Source: Neorhizobium vignae (GTDB lineage: Bacteria > Pseudomonadota > Alphaproteobacteria > Rhizobiales > Rhizobiaceae). From it: DNA of 64,000 nt. A program made the translations under genes and the position numbers. The stretch spans positions 1 through 64,000 of the forward strand of contig NZ_JNNU01000016.1 of NCBI RefSeq assembly GCF_000732195.1. Reading direction: 5' to 3'. The first letter of the stretch is position 1, and the number at the start of each line of letters is the position of its first letter. Positions 8,722 through 16,834 of the stretch are shown here, in pieces. Under the pieces are notes generated by a model. The model worked only from the letters and a program-made list of their open reading frames with translations, was not told the DNA's origin and did not search any database.

Positions 8722-8737
8722 TTGATGGTACCATCAA
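8722..8737. promoter_or_regulatory. 16-bp perfect palindrome immediately upstream of the VIT-type gene
   Basis: TTGATGGTACCATCAA is fully self-complementary and ends about 10 bases before the ATG at 8747, overlapping the start of the purine-rich ribosome site (AAGAGGAAG). It could be an operator for a dimeric repressor that blocks transcription or, as RNA, a small hairpin near the ribosome site. The half-sites resemble an FNR box, but the spacer is six bases rather than four. Confidence 0.45.
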
Positions 8738-8746
8738 GAGGAAGGC

Positions 8747-9442
8747 ATGAGCCGGTTGCATCATGAGAACCATCTCGTCTCCCGTATCGGTTGGCTGAGG
8801 GCGGCAGTCCTTGGTGCCAATGACGGTATCGTCTCGACGGCTAGCCTGATCGTCGGTGTCGCCTCGGCCTCTTCTGAAAGCTCCGAAATATTGGTCGCCG
8901 GCGTGGCGGGAATGGTGGCTGGCGCCATGTCGATGGCGGCCGGTGAATATGTGTCGGTCAGCTCTCAGTCAGACACCGAGCAGGCAGATCTTGCCCGCGA
9001 GACGCAAGAACTTGCGACTCAACCCGAAGCGGAACGCGAGGAGCTTGCCCGGTTTTATGTCAACCGCGGTGTCGAGATCGAACTGGCGGAGCGTGTTGCC
9101 GACCAGTTGATGAAAAACAATGCACTCGAGGCGCATGCGCGACACGAACTTGGCCTCTCGGAAATCACCACCGCCCGGCCTGTCGTCGCTGCTCTGACTT
9201 CGGCGCTCACTTTCGCTGTTGGAGCAATGATGCCCCTGGGCATGGTGTTGGTCGCACCATCGCATATCCTCGTAATGGCAGTCTCGATCGCTTCGCTTCT
9301 ATTCCTCGCACTCCTCGGAGCGGTTGGAGCTAGAGCGGGCGGCGCCAACATTTTGAAAGCAACCGTCCGGGTCACCTTTTGGGGTGCTTTTGCAATGGCG
9401 TTGACCGCGGGAATCGGAGCGCTCTTCGGTTCCGCAGGATAA
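8747..9442 (+). CDS. VIT1/CCC1 family iron/manganese transporter
   Basis: This 231-residue membrane protein starts with RIGWLRAAVLGANDGIVSTASLIVGVA, the VIT1/CCC1 signature first helix. GMVAGAMSMAAGEYVSVSSQSDTEQADL follows as the second helix and the metal-binding cytoplasmic segment with its Glu/Asp residues. Three further hydrophobic helices lie at about 143-230. Family members move Fe2+ and/or Mn2+ out of the cytoplasm. The start has AAGAGGAAG upstream. The stop codon lies inside a hairpin (9437-9459). The next gene, a metal-type P-ATPase, follows 124 bp downstream in the same direction, which suggests a metal-homeostasis pair. Confidence 0.88.
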   Translation: MSRLHHENHLVSRIGWLRAAVLGANDGIVSTASLIVGVASASSESSEILVAGVAGMVAGAMSMAAGEYVSVSSQSDTEQADLARETQELATQPEAEREELARFYVNRGVEIELAERVADQLMKNNALEAHARHELGLSEITTARPVVAALTSALTFAVGAMMPLGMVLVAPSHILVMAVSIASLLFLALLGAVGARAGGANILKATVRVTFWGAFAMALTAGIGALFGSAG

Positions 9443-9459
9443 GGCGCCTGTCCTTATCC
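9437..9459 (+). terminator. hairpin at the end of the VIT-type gene
   Basis: GGATAAGG (9437-9444) and CCTTATCC (9452-9459) are perfect complements around a seven-base loop and include the TAA stop codon. No T-run follows, so it may act as a weak or factor-assisted terminator or as an mRNA 3'-end stabiliser. Confidence 0.45.
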
Positions 9460-9566
9460 CGTCGCCTTGCCGTTAATTTCCGGTACTGGATCGCCTGTAA
9501 GCCATGACGCACGTATCACGACAGGAAAGCAGTCTGGGCTCTCTCAAACGGGGAGGAAAGAAAACC

Positions 9567-11456
9567 ATGGTCTATCCGAACTCCGACCGTCTGAAGACTG
9601 CGTTATTAATCCTGGCTGCGTCAGGTCTCGCGCTCGGGCTGGTTCTTTATGATTTTGATAAGGCCGATGCGGCCAGACTCGCGTGGCAGGCGGGCGTCAT
9701 CCCGGTTCTTGCCGCCCTAATCATCGAAATCCTGCACGGTCTCTGGTGCGGAGAAGTCGGACTGGACATCGTGGCGGCACTTTCAATGTCGGCGGCGTTG
9801 CTGTTCGGGGAAACACTCGCCGCATCCGTCGTTGCCGTCATGTATTCTGGTGGGACCTTTCTGGAGAGTTTTGCCGAGGGGCGTGCAAGGCGCGAAATGA
9901 GTGCACTCCTCTCGCGCGTGCCGAGATCCGCCACGCGTCACACGAAAGAAGGCCTCGAAGAGATCGGGTTGCAGGAAATCGAACCTGGCGATCTGCTGAT
10001 GATCCCCCAGGGCGCCGTCGTGCCGGCAGACGGTGATATCGAAAGCCCGCGGGCGATCCTCGACAAGTCGGCGCTGACCGGTGAGTCCATGCCGGTACGA
10101 CTGGAGCGTGGTCAGGAAGCAATGAGTGGGTCGACCAATGCCGGCGATGCCTTTGACCTGCGGGTCCGGCATCGTGTGGCAGACAGCACCTATGCCGGCA
10201 TCGTGCGACTTGTCGAGGCAGCTCAGGCATCAAAGGCGCCGATGGCCCGGCTGGCCGACCGGTATTCCCTGCTGTTTCTGGTCGTCACCATCGCATTATC
10301 GACCGCGGCCTGGTGGCTCAGCGGCGATCCCATTCGCGCGGTGGCTGTTCTGGTCGTGGCAACACCATGCCCCCTGATACTTGCCGTTCCGGTGGCTTTG
10401 GTGGCCGGTCTGTCTCGAGCGGCACACTTCGGCGTCCTCATCAAAGGAGCAAAGCCGCTGGAGGCTCTGGCAGGGATCAGCACGTTGATCCTCGACAAGA
10501 CCGGTACACTGACAGATGGACGACCGCAGATCGTTTCCATAGAATCCCACAACGGCATGTCAGAAGGCGAGGTCCTCTACTTCGCGGCGGCTCTGGAACA
10601 GGCGTCGAAACACCCGATGGCCCAAGCGATTGTCGCGGCAGCACACCGACAACGGATCGTGCTGCCTGTCCCGGAACATGTGAGCGAACAGGCCGGTGAA
10701 GGCCTTGCCGGAACAGTCGCCGGCCGCAAGGTCGCCGTAGGAGGTATCGCGTTCGTAAGTGCGAAGGTCGGCGTTAAGCCGGCAGGGAGCCTGGCCATGA
10801 CGGCGGGGACCGTGGTCGTCGCCCTTGCGGTTGATAGCAGGATCGCTGGGTATCTCACCATGGCGGACGCGCTGCGATCCGGCACTGCCGAGCTCATCGC
10901 GGGTCTACGGCGGTTAGGCATCAGGCGCATCTTGCTGGCGACCGGTGACCGCCGGGCGGTCGCTGAGACGGTGACCAAAGGGTTGCATCTGGACGCAGTC
11001 CGCTCAGACCTCACACCGGACCAGAAGGTTCTGCTGGTATTGACCGAGCGCAAGAATGGGCCGGTCATGATGGTCGGCGACGGGGTAAACGATGCGCCAG
11101 CGCTTGCCGCCGCCGATATTGGGGTGGCTATGGGCGCCCGGGGAGCCGCCGCCTCCGCAGAGGCGGCGGATATCGTTCTTTTGGTCGACCACCTGGACCG
11201 CTTGCTCCCAGGCATTGAAATAGCAAAACGCTCGCGAGGTATCGCGCTGGAAAGCGTGATCGCCGGAATCGGAATGTCCATTTGCGGAATGATCGCAGCC
11301 GCACTTGGATATTTGACGCCCGTCCAGGGGGCTCTGCTCCAGGAACTGATCGACGTGGCTGTTATCCTGAATGCTCTTCGGGCACTCAGGATCAAGCCAA
11401 CGTTCGATCAACGCTCCGATGCACCCGGTACCGGTCGACCCACCAGCATCACGTAG
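9567..11456 (+). CDS. P1B-type heavy-metal-transporting ATPase with TPC motif
   Basis: The protein has 629 residues. Key motifs are TGES (171-174) in the actuator domain, the membrane metal-site motif TPC (266-268, in ATPCPLILAVP), DKTGTLT with phosphorylated Asp310, the HP motif of P1B pumps (KHPMAQAI), and MVGDGVNDAPALAAADIG at the hinge. It lacks an N-terminal heavy-metal-associated domain and any C-terminal hemerythrin domain. TPC in place of CPC places it outside the Cu+ and Zn2+/Cd2+ groups. TPC pumps characterised in rhizobia export Fe2+ or Ni2+, but specificity here is inference. The ATG at 9567 has GGGGAGGAAAG upstream and is preferred over an ATG at 9504. The neighbouring VIT-type transporter points to the same metals. 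Confidence 0.88.
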   Translation: MVYPNSDRLKTALLILAASGLALGLVLYDFDKADAARLAWQAGVIPVLAALIIEILHGLWCGEVGLDIVAALSMSAALLFGETLAASVVAVMYSGGTFLESFAEGRARREMSALLSRVPRSATRHTKEGLEEIGLQEIEPGDLLMIPQGAVVPADGDIESPRAILDKSALTGESMPVRLERGQEAMSGSTNAGDAFDLRVRHRVADSTYAGIVRLVEAAQASKAPMARLADRYSLLFLVVTIALSTAAWWLSGDPIRAVAVLVVATPCPLILAVPVALVAGLSRAAHFGVLIKGAKPLEALAGISTLILDKTGTLTDGRPQIVSIESHNGMSEGEVLYFAAALEQASKHPMAQAIVAAAHRQRIVLPVPEHVSEQAGEGLAGTVAGRKVAVGGIAFVSAKVGVKPAGSLAMTAGTVVVALAVDSRIAGYLTMADALRSGTAELIAGLRRLGIRRILLATGDRRAVAETVTKGLHLDAVRSDLTPDQKVLLVLTERKNGPVMMVGDGVNDAPALAAADIGVAMGARGAAASAEAADIVLLVDHLDRLLPGIEIAKRSRGIALESVIAGIGMSICGMIAAALGYLTPVQGALLQELIDVAVILNALRALRIKPTFDQRSDAPGTGRPTSIT

Positions 11457-11711
11457 GTCTGCCTTTGCTCAGAGGCCTGAGTTGTTGCCTTTGGCCTAGA
11501 GCCCGTTGCGAGGTCAGCCCTCAGAGGTGCCAAATGACACCAGACCTACCGTCCCCATCAGCGTGCCGATCGTCGTTTCCCGTTCGGATGGCAGGCCTTC
11601 ACGGTGCAGTCTAAGCCAACGAGGGTTCCGCGATTGCGCTGGGTCAATGAAACGGCCCTTGCCCGGTATAATCGTTGCGGCATTCATGCCTTCCACAACA
11701 AGGAGACGAAC
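11457..11711. other. intergenic stretch upstream of adhP
   Basis: These 255 bases lie between the P-type ATPase and the alcohol dehydrogenase. A frame from 11604 runs into the dehydrogenase but has no ribosome site and no family resemblance in the extra residues. No anaerobox or clear palindrome was found. Confidence 0.4.
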
Positions 11712-12749
11712 ATGAAGCGAACGATGAAGGCCGCTGTCGTGCATCAATTCAGCAAGCCGCTTGCGATCGAGTGCGTCCCGGTGCCCGTACCGGGCCCAGG
11801 CGAAATCCTCGTCAAGGTGATGGCCTGCGGCGTCTGCCACACCGACCTTCACGCCGCCGATGGCGACTGGCCCGTCAAGCCCAGCCCGCCGTTCATTCCC
11901 GGACACGAGGCGGCCGGCATTGTGGTCGAGCTTGGCCCAGGAGTGACGGGATTGAAAGAAGGTGACGCCGTCGGCGTCGCCTGGCTACATGACGCATGTC
12001 TCGCTTGCGAATATTGCGAGACCGGCTGGGAGACGCTTTGCGAACACCAGCACAATACCGGCTATAGCTGCAACGGCGGATTTGCCGAATATGTCATCGC
12101 CTCCGCCGCCTTCGCCGCAAGACTGCCGCAGAATGTCGATTTCGCGGCGATCGCGCCAATCCTCTGCGCGGGCGTGACCACCTACAAGGGGCTGAAGGAG
12201 ACCGAAGCGAAACCCGGCGAATGGGTGGCGATCTCCGGCATCGGGGGGCTCGGCCATGTCGCGATTCAGTATGCCAAGGCGATGGGTTTCCATGTGGTGG
12301 CGCTCGACGTCAGCCCGGAAAAGCTGGAGCTTGCCCGCAGCCTGGGCGCCGATCTCGCCGTGGATGCCCGCTCGCTGACCGCGGTCGAGGACACGCTGAA
12401 GGCAACCGGAGGCGGAGCGCACGGGGTGCTGGTCACCGCCGTCTCGCCGCCGGCTTTCTCCCAGGCGATCCGGATGGTAAGACGCAAGGGAACGGTGAGC
12501 CTGGTCGGCCTACCGCCCGGCGAGTTCCCGACGCCGATCTTCGACGTCGTACTCAAACGTATCACGCTGCGCGGCTCGATCGTCGGCACAAGGCGTGATC
12601 TCGATGAGGCGATCGCCTTTGCCTCCGAAGGCAAGGTCAAGGCGGAGATCCACAAGGCACCGCTCGAAGACATCAACGACATCTTCGCGCGCCTGAAGGA
12701 CGGCAGGATCGATGGGCGCATGGTGCTGGATTTCTCATCTGCATCGTGA
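11712..12749 (+). CDS. adhP: zinc-dependent alcohol dehydrogenase (AdhP type)
   Basis: The protein has 345 residues and belongs to the medium-chain dehydrogenase superfamily. It would oxidise primary alcohols such as ethanol, or reduce aldehydes, with NAD. Catalytic zinc ligands are Cys42 (in ACGVCHTDLH) and the GHE segment (64-66). Structural zinc cysteines are 96, 99, 102 and 110 (CLACEYCETGWETLC). The nucleotide-binding GIGGLGHVAIQYAK follows. The ATG at 11712 has AAGGAG upstream. It is soluble and cytoplasmic. Its place in a stress/metal block next to UspA and an RbbA-type exporter resembles low-oxygen gene blocks of rhizobia, but no anaerobox was found directly upstream. Confidence 0.87.
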   Translation: MKRTMKAAVVHQFSKPLAIECVPVPVPGPGEILVKVMACGVCHTDLHAADGDWPVKPSPPFIPGHEAAGIVVELGPGVTGLKEGDAVGVAWLHDACLACEYCETGWETLCEHQHNTGYSCNGGFAEYVIASAAFAARLPQNVDFAAIAPILCAGVTTYKGLKETEAKPGEWVAISGIGGLGHVAIQYAKAMGFHVVALDVSPEKLELARSLGADLAVDARSLTAVEDTLKATGGGAHGVLVTAVSPPAFSQAIRMVRRKGTVSLVGLPPGEFPTPIFDVVLKRITLRGSIVGTRRDLDEAIAFASEGKVKAEIHKAPLEDINDIFARLKDGRIDGRMVLDFSSAS

Positions 12750-12830
12750 TCATCATACACCACAGTTCGCGGATCGCGGCGTGTTCACATCGAGTTGCGT
12801 CAGGAGTGCCGGCCAGCCTTTTTTCGCCCC

Positions 12831-12861
12831 AGCCAGAGAGGGCCGTTCAGCCTCTCTGGCT
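12831..12861. repeat. 11-bp perfect hairpin between adhP and the HlyD gene
   Basis: AGCCAGAGAGG (12831-12841) pairs perfectly with CCTCTCTGGCT (12851-12861) around a nine-base loop. No T-run follows in the plus direction, so it is probably not a simple intrinsic terminator. It lies 102 bases upstream of the HlyD start, in its likely leader. Confidence 0.55.
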
Positions 12862-12917
12862 CGATCTCGTGACCAAGGGCATTCGCGACGTGGTAAGAGG
12901 CCGGAGGGCGACGAGCT

Positions 12918-12956
12918 TTCCTGGCCTTATTGCGGTCAAGGTGGCTCTGCCAGGAA
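12918..12956 (+). promoter_or_regulatory. inverted repeat covering the likely ribosome site of the HlyD gene
   Basis: TTCCTGGC (12918-12925) is complementary to GCCAGGAA (12949-12956), and the second arm contains the AGGA that would serve as ribosome site for the ATG at 12963. As RNA the arms could pair and hide the site, so translation may be controlled by leader structure. Confidence 0.35.
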
Positions 12957-12962
12957 TGGCCG

Positions 12963-14072
12963 ATGAACACCTGTTCCCACCTGAAAGGAATAGAGCCTGT
13001 GTTGAGCCGTAAATTGAGATTTGGCCTCGCCATCATCGCTGCTGCGGGTCTTGGGTATTTCGCGTGGCGCTATTATGACATGCGACTTTCGGCGGAGGCA
13101 ATGCCGGGCATTGCCAGTGGAAACGGCCGCATCGAGGCAGTCGAGATTGATATCGCGGCGCGGACGCCCGGACGGCTTTCCGATATTCTGGTGAAGGAAG
13201 GCAACCTGGTCAAAGCCGGCGCAGTCGTCGCCCGCATGGATATCGAACAGCTGGCCGCCCAGAAGCGGGAAGCGGAAGCCCAGCTTGCTAGAGCCAGGAT
13301 CGCCATTGAAACCGCGAAAAGCCTCGTCGTCCAGCGCCAGGCGGAAAAGCAAGCGGCGGCGGCAACCGTCTCCCAGAACGAGGTCCAACTGCAATCAGCC
13401 CGCAAGCGGCTGGCCCGTAGCGAGCAGATGAGCCGTAGCGGATCGGTTTCCGAACAATTGCTGGACGACGACCGCGCCAGGGTCGAGGGCGGAGTGGCAA
13501 CCGTCTCGGCGGCCAAAGCCAACCTTGCGGCGACCGATGCGGCAATCGGCGCGGCGCAGTCTCAGGTCATCGATGCCGAGGCCTCGGTCGAGGCGGTACA
13601 GGCAACCGTCGCGCGGATCGACGCCGATCTGCGCGATTCCGAGCTCAAGGCTCCGCGCGACGGACGGGTGCAATATCTCGTGGCGCAGCCGGGCGAAGTG
13701 GTTGCCGCCGGCGGCCGCGTGCTCAACATCCTCGATGTCGGCGATGTCTACATGACCTTCTTCCTACCGACCGGGGAGGCCGGGCGCGTCCCGATCGGCG
13801 GCGAAGCGCGCATCGTTCTCGATGCCGCCCCTCAATATGTCATTCCGGCCCGGATATCCTTCGTGTCCGATGTGGCGCAATTCACGCCCAAGACGGTGGA
13901 AACCGAGGAGGAACGACAGAAACTGATGTTCCGCCTGCGGGCGCGGGTCTCTCCGGAACTGCTCCAGAAATATATCGCGCAGGTCAAGACCGGGTTGCCG
14001 GGCCGGACCTATGTGAAACTCGATCCCGCCGCAGAGTGGCCGGCGGCCCTGTCACGGCCGATTACCCCATGA
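12963..14072 (+). CDS. HlyD-family periplasmic adaptor (membrane fusion protein)
   Basis: The protein has 369 residues. A single N-terminal membrane anchor (FGLAIIAAAGLGYFAWRYY) is followed by a biotinyl-lipoyl-like half-motif (GNGRIEAVEIDIAARTPGRL), a long alpha-helical hairpin rich in Ala, Gln and Glu (about 95-215), the second lipoyl half (LKAPRDGRVQYLVAQPGEVV) and a beta-barrel region. It would bridge the inner-membrane exporter to an outer-membrane channel. It overlaps the next gene by four bases (ATGA), and the arrangement HlyD, RbbA, ABC2 permease equals the yhiI-rbbA-yhhJ module. A GTG near 13000 is an alternative start. Confidence 0.85.
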   Translation: MNTCSHLKGIEPVLSRKLRFGLAIIAAAGLGYFAWRYYDMRLSAEAMPGIASGNGRIEAVEIDIAARTPGRLSDILVKEGNLVKAGAVVARMDIEQLAAQKREAEAQLARARIAIETAKSLVVQRQAEKQAAAATVSQNEVQLQSARKRLARSEQMSRSGSVSEQLLDDDRARVEGGVATVSAAKANLAATDAAIGAAQSQVIDAEASVEAVQATVARIDADLRDSELKAPRDGRVQYLVAQPGEVVAAGGRVLNILDVGDVYMTFFLPTGEAGRVPIGGEARIVLDAAPQYVIPARISFVSDVAQFTPKTVETEEERQKLMFRLRARVSPELLQKYIAQVKTGLPGRTYVKLDPAAEWPAALSRPITP

Positions 14073-16831
14073 GACCGGAGGCGAAGAGCACCCCGGCGGA
14101 ACCCACCTACGTGGCGCGGCTGACGGATGTCGGCCATTCCTATGGCAAGACGCAGGCCATCGCCGGCATAAGTCTCGACCTGCCGTCCGGGCGTATGATC
14201 GGGCTGATTGGCCCGGACGGGGTGGGCAAATCCTCGCTGCTTTCGCTGATTTCCGGCGCGCGCCAGGTCCAGACGGGCGAGGTCGAAGTGCTTGGCGGCG
14301 ACATGCGCAGCGCCCACCACCGGGACCGCACCTGCCCGGCCATCGCCTACATGCCGCAGGGGCTCGGCAAGAACCTCTATCCGACGCTATCGGTGTTCGA
14401 GAATGCCGATTTCTTCGCCCGCCTGTTCGGCCAGGGCCGAGAGGAGCGGGAATACCGCATTGCAACCCTTCTGAAACGCACCGGCCTTTCGGGCTTCGAG
14501 GATCGCCCCGCCGGCAAGCTTTCGGGCGGCATGAAACAGAAGCTCGGCCTCTGCTGCGCCCTCATTCACGATCCGGACCTTTTGATTCTCGACGAGCCTA
14601 CGACCGGCGTCGATCCGCTGTCGCGCCGGCAGTTCTGGAGCCTCGTCGACGATATCCGCAGGGAGCGGCCGGCGATGAGCGTGATCGTTGCGACCGCCTA
14701 CATGGAGGAAGCGGCGCGTTTCGACTGGCTGGCGGTCATGGATGCCGGAAAAGTGCTGGCGACCGGCACGCCACGCGAAATCCTTGTCCATACCGGCGCC
14801 GCCACGCTCGACGATGCCTTCATTGCGCTCATGCCGCAGGAGAGGCGGGCCACACACAAGGCCATTGCGCTTCATCCACCGGCAGATTTCGACGCGGCGG
14901 ACTTTGCCATTGAGGCGGAAGGCCTGACCATGCGCTTCGGCGATTTCACGGCGGTGGACGATGTCAGCTTCCGCATCCGCCGCGGCGAGATCTTTGGCTT
15001 CCTCGGCTCGAACGGCTGCGGCAAGTCCACGACAATGAAGATGCTGACCGGCCTGCTGCCGGCAAGCGGAGGTACGGCGAAGCTGTTCGGCAAAACGGTC
15101 GATCCGAAGGACATGGAGGTCCGCAGGCGTGTCGGCTACATGAGCCAGGCCTTCTCGCTCTATACAGAGCTGACGGTCCGGCAGAACCTCGACCTGCATG
15201 CGCGGCTGTTTCAGCTACCGGCCGACACGATTTCGGCCCGGATCGCGGAAATGGGCCGGCGTTTCGAGCTTATGGACGTCATGGAAGCACTGCCGGAGGG
15301 CTTGCCTCTCGGTGTCCGGCAGCGGCTCTCTCTTGCGGTGGCGCTGATCCATTCGCCGGAGGTGCTGATCCTCGACGAACCGACTTCGGGCGTCGACCCG
15401 ATCGCCCGCGACCAGCTGTGGGCGGCGCTGATCGAGCTTTCCCGCAAAGATCGCGTCACCATATTCATCTCCACCCATTTCATGAACGAGGCGGAACGCT
15501 GCGACCGCATATCGCTGATGCATGCCGGCAAGGTGCTGGTGAGCGATACGCCCGATGCAATCCGCAAAACCCGCTATGCCACGACGCTGGAAGAGGCTTT
15601 CATCGCCTATCTTGAAGATGCGATCGGCGAGACAGCTGCTTCATCCGCACCGGCATCATCGACGGCGGACGACGGCGGCAAGTTCACCGCCACACGCCGG
15701 CACCGCGCCTTCGACCTGCGCCGCATCTGGAGCTACAGCCTTCGCGAAACCCTGGAAATCCGTCGCGACCCGATCCGCGCCACACTGGCGCTGATCGGCA
15801 GCGTCATCCTGATGTTCGTCATTGGCTACGGCATCAACATGGACGTCAAGGACCTCACCTTTGCGGTTCTCGATCGGGACGATACGGTCGCCAGCCGCGA
15901 CTACGTCGCCAGTATCGCCGGTTCCCGCTATTTCATCGAGCAGCCACCGCTTGCAGATTATGCCGATCTCGACAGGCGCATGCGCGACGGCACGCTGAAG
16001 CTGGCGATCGAGATCCCCGCCGGTTTTGCCGAACATGTCGCGCGCGGCCACGACGTGGAGATCGGCGCGTGGATTGACGGCGCAATGCCTCAGCGGGCGG
16101 AAACGACGCGCGGCTACGTGCAGGGCATGCATGCCCACTGGCTGTCGCAGAAGGCGCGCGAGATCTACGGCGATGCGGCAAACGGGCAGTTCTCGATCGA
16201 GACCCGCTTCCGCTACAATCCTGGCATCGAAAGCCTGGTGGCTATGGTGCCCGCCGTCATTCCGCTGCTGCTTCTCTTGATCCCGGCCATGCTGGCGGCG
16301 CTCTCGGTGGTGCGGGAGAAGGAGCTCGGCTCGATCGTCAATTTCTACGTGACGCCGGTGACGCGACTTGAATTCCTGCTTGGCAAGCAGCTTCCCTACC
16401 TGGCGCTCGGCATGATGAACGCCGTGCTCCTGTGGCTGTTCGCGGTCCTGGTGTTCCAGGTGCCGTTCACCGGCAGCTTGGCTGCCTTCGCGACGGCGGC
16501 GCTTCTCTATGTCGCTTTCGCGACCGCCTTCGGCCTGCTCGTCTCGACTTTCATGTCGAGCCAGATCGCCGCGATCTTCGGGACGACGCTGATGACGATC
16601 ATACCGGCCGTGCAGTTCGCCGGCATGATCGACCCGGTCTCCTCGCTGCAGGGCATCGGGGCGGTCATCGGCCGGATCTATCCGACCACCTATTTCAACA
16701 TCATCTCCCGGGGAACCTTTTCGAAGGGCCTCGGCTTCGACAGCCTCATCGAGGCCTTCCTGCCGCTTATCCTCGCCGCGCCGCTGCTGATCGCGGCAAG
16801 CGCCTTCTTTCTCAAGAAACAGGCGAGGTGA
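14069..16831 (+). CDS. rbbA: RbbA-type ABC exporter subunit (two ATPase domains fused to an ABC2 permease)
   Basis: The protein has 920 residues. The first ATPase domain (about 15-250) has Walker A GPDGVGKSS, signature LSGGMKQKL and Walker B LLILDEPTTGVD. The second (about 285-515) has Walker A GSNGCGKST, a family-typical degenerate signature (LPLGVRQRLSLA in place of LSGG) and LILDEPTSGVD. The C-terminal third (from about 545) is an ABC2-type membrane domain with one N-terminal helix, a large periplasmic loop and five or so helices. RbbA of E. coli was described as a ribosome-associated ATPase, but the gene order here argues for an exporter. The start overlaps hlyD by ATGA. Confidence 0.88.
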   Translation: MRPEAKSTPAEPTYVARLTDVGHSYGKTQAIAGISLDLPSGRMIGLIGPDGVGKSSLLSLISGARQVQTGEVEVLGGDMRSAHHRDRTCPAIAYMPQGLGKNLYPTLSVFENADFFARLFGQGREEREYRIATLLKRTGLSGFEDRPAGKLSGGMKQKLGLCCALIHDPDLLILDEPTTGVDPLSRRQFWSLVDDIRRERPAMSVIVATAYMEEAARFDWLAVMDAGKVLATGTPREILVHTGAATLDDAFIALMPQERRATHKAIALHPPADFDAADFAIEAEGLTMRFGDFTAVDDVSFRIRRGEIFGFLGSNGCGKSTTMKMLTGLLPASGGTAKLFGKTVDPKDMEVRRRVGYMSQAFSLYTELTVRQNLDLHARLFQLPADTISARIAEMGRRFELMDVMEALPEGLPLGVRQRLSLAVALIHSPEVLILDEPTSGVDPIARDQLWAALIELSRKDRVTIFISTHFMNEAERCDRISLMHAGKVLVSDTPDAIRKTRYATTLEEAFIAYLEDAIGETAASSAPASSTADDGGKFTATRRHRAFDLRRIWSYSLRETLEIRRDPIRATLALIGSVILMFVIGYGINMDVKDLTFAVLDRDDTVASRDYVASIAGSRYFIEQPPLADYADLDRRMRDGTLKLAIEIPAGFAEHVARGHDVEIGAWIDGAMPQRAETTRGYVQGMHAHWLSQKAREIYGDAANGQFSIETRFRYNPGIESLVAMVPAVIPLLLLLIPAMLAALSVVREKELGSIVNFYVTPVTRLEFLLGKQLPYLALGMMNAVLLWLFAVLVFQVPFTGSLAAFATAALLYVAFATAFGLLVSTFMSSQIAAIFGTTLMTIIPAVQFAGMIDPVSSLQGIGAVIGRIYPTTYFNIISRGTFSKGLGFDSLIEAFLPLILAAPLLIAASAFFLKKQAR

Positions 16832-16834
16832 CGG

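Noticed and set aside
9504..9566. Upstream ATG for the P-type ATPase
   Set aside because: It lacks a ribosome site; the ATG at 9567 has a strong GGGGAGG and leads directly into the first helix.
12831..12861. Intrinsic terminator between adhP and hlyD
   Set aside because: The stem is strong but no T-run follows on the plus strand, and the minus strand has no gene to terminate; listed as a hairpin only.
14036..14068. Earlier start for the RbbA-type gene
   Set aside because: The ATG at 14069 gives the usual ATGA overlap with hlyD; the earlier start would overlap hlyD coding by 37 bases without a ribosome site.
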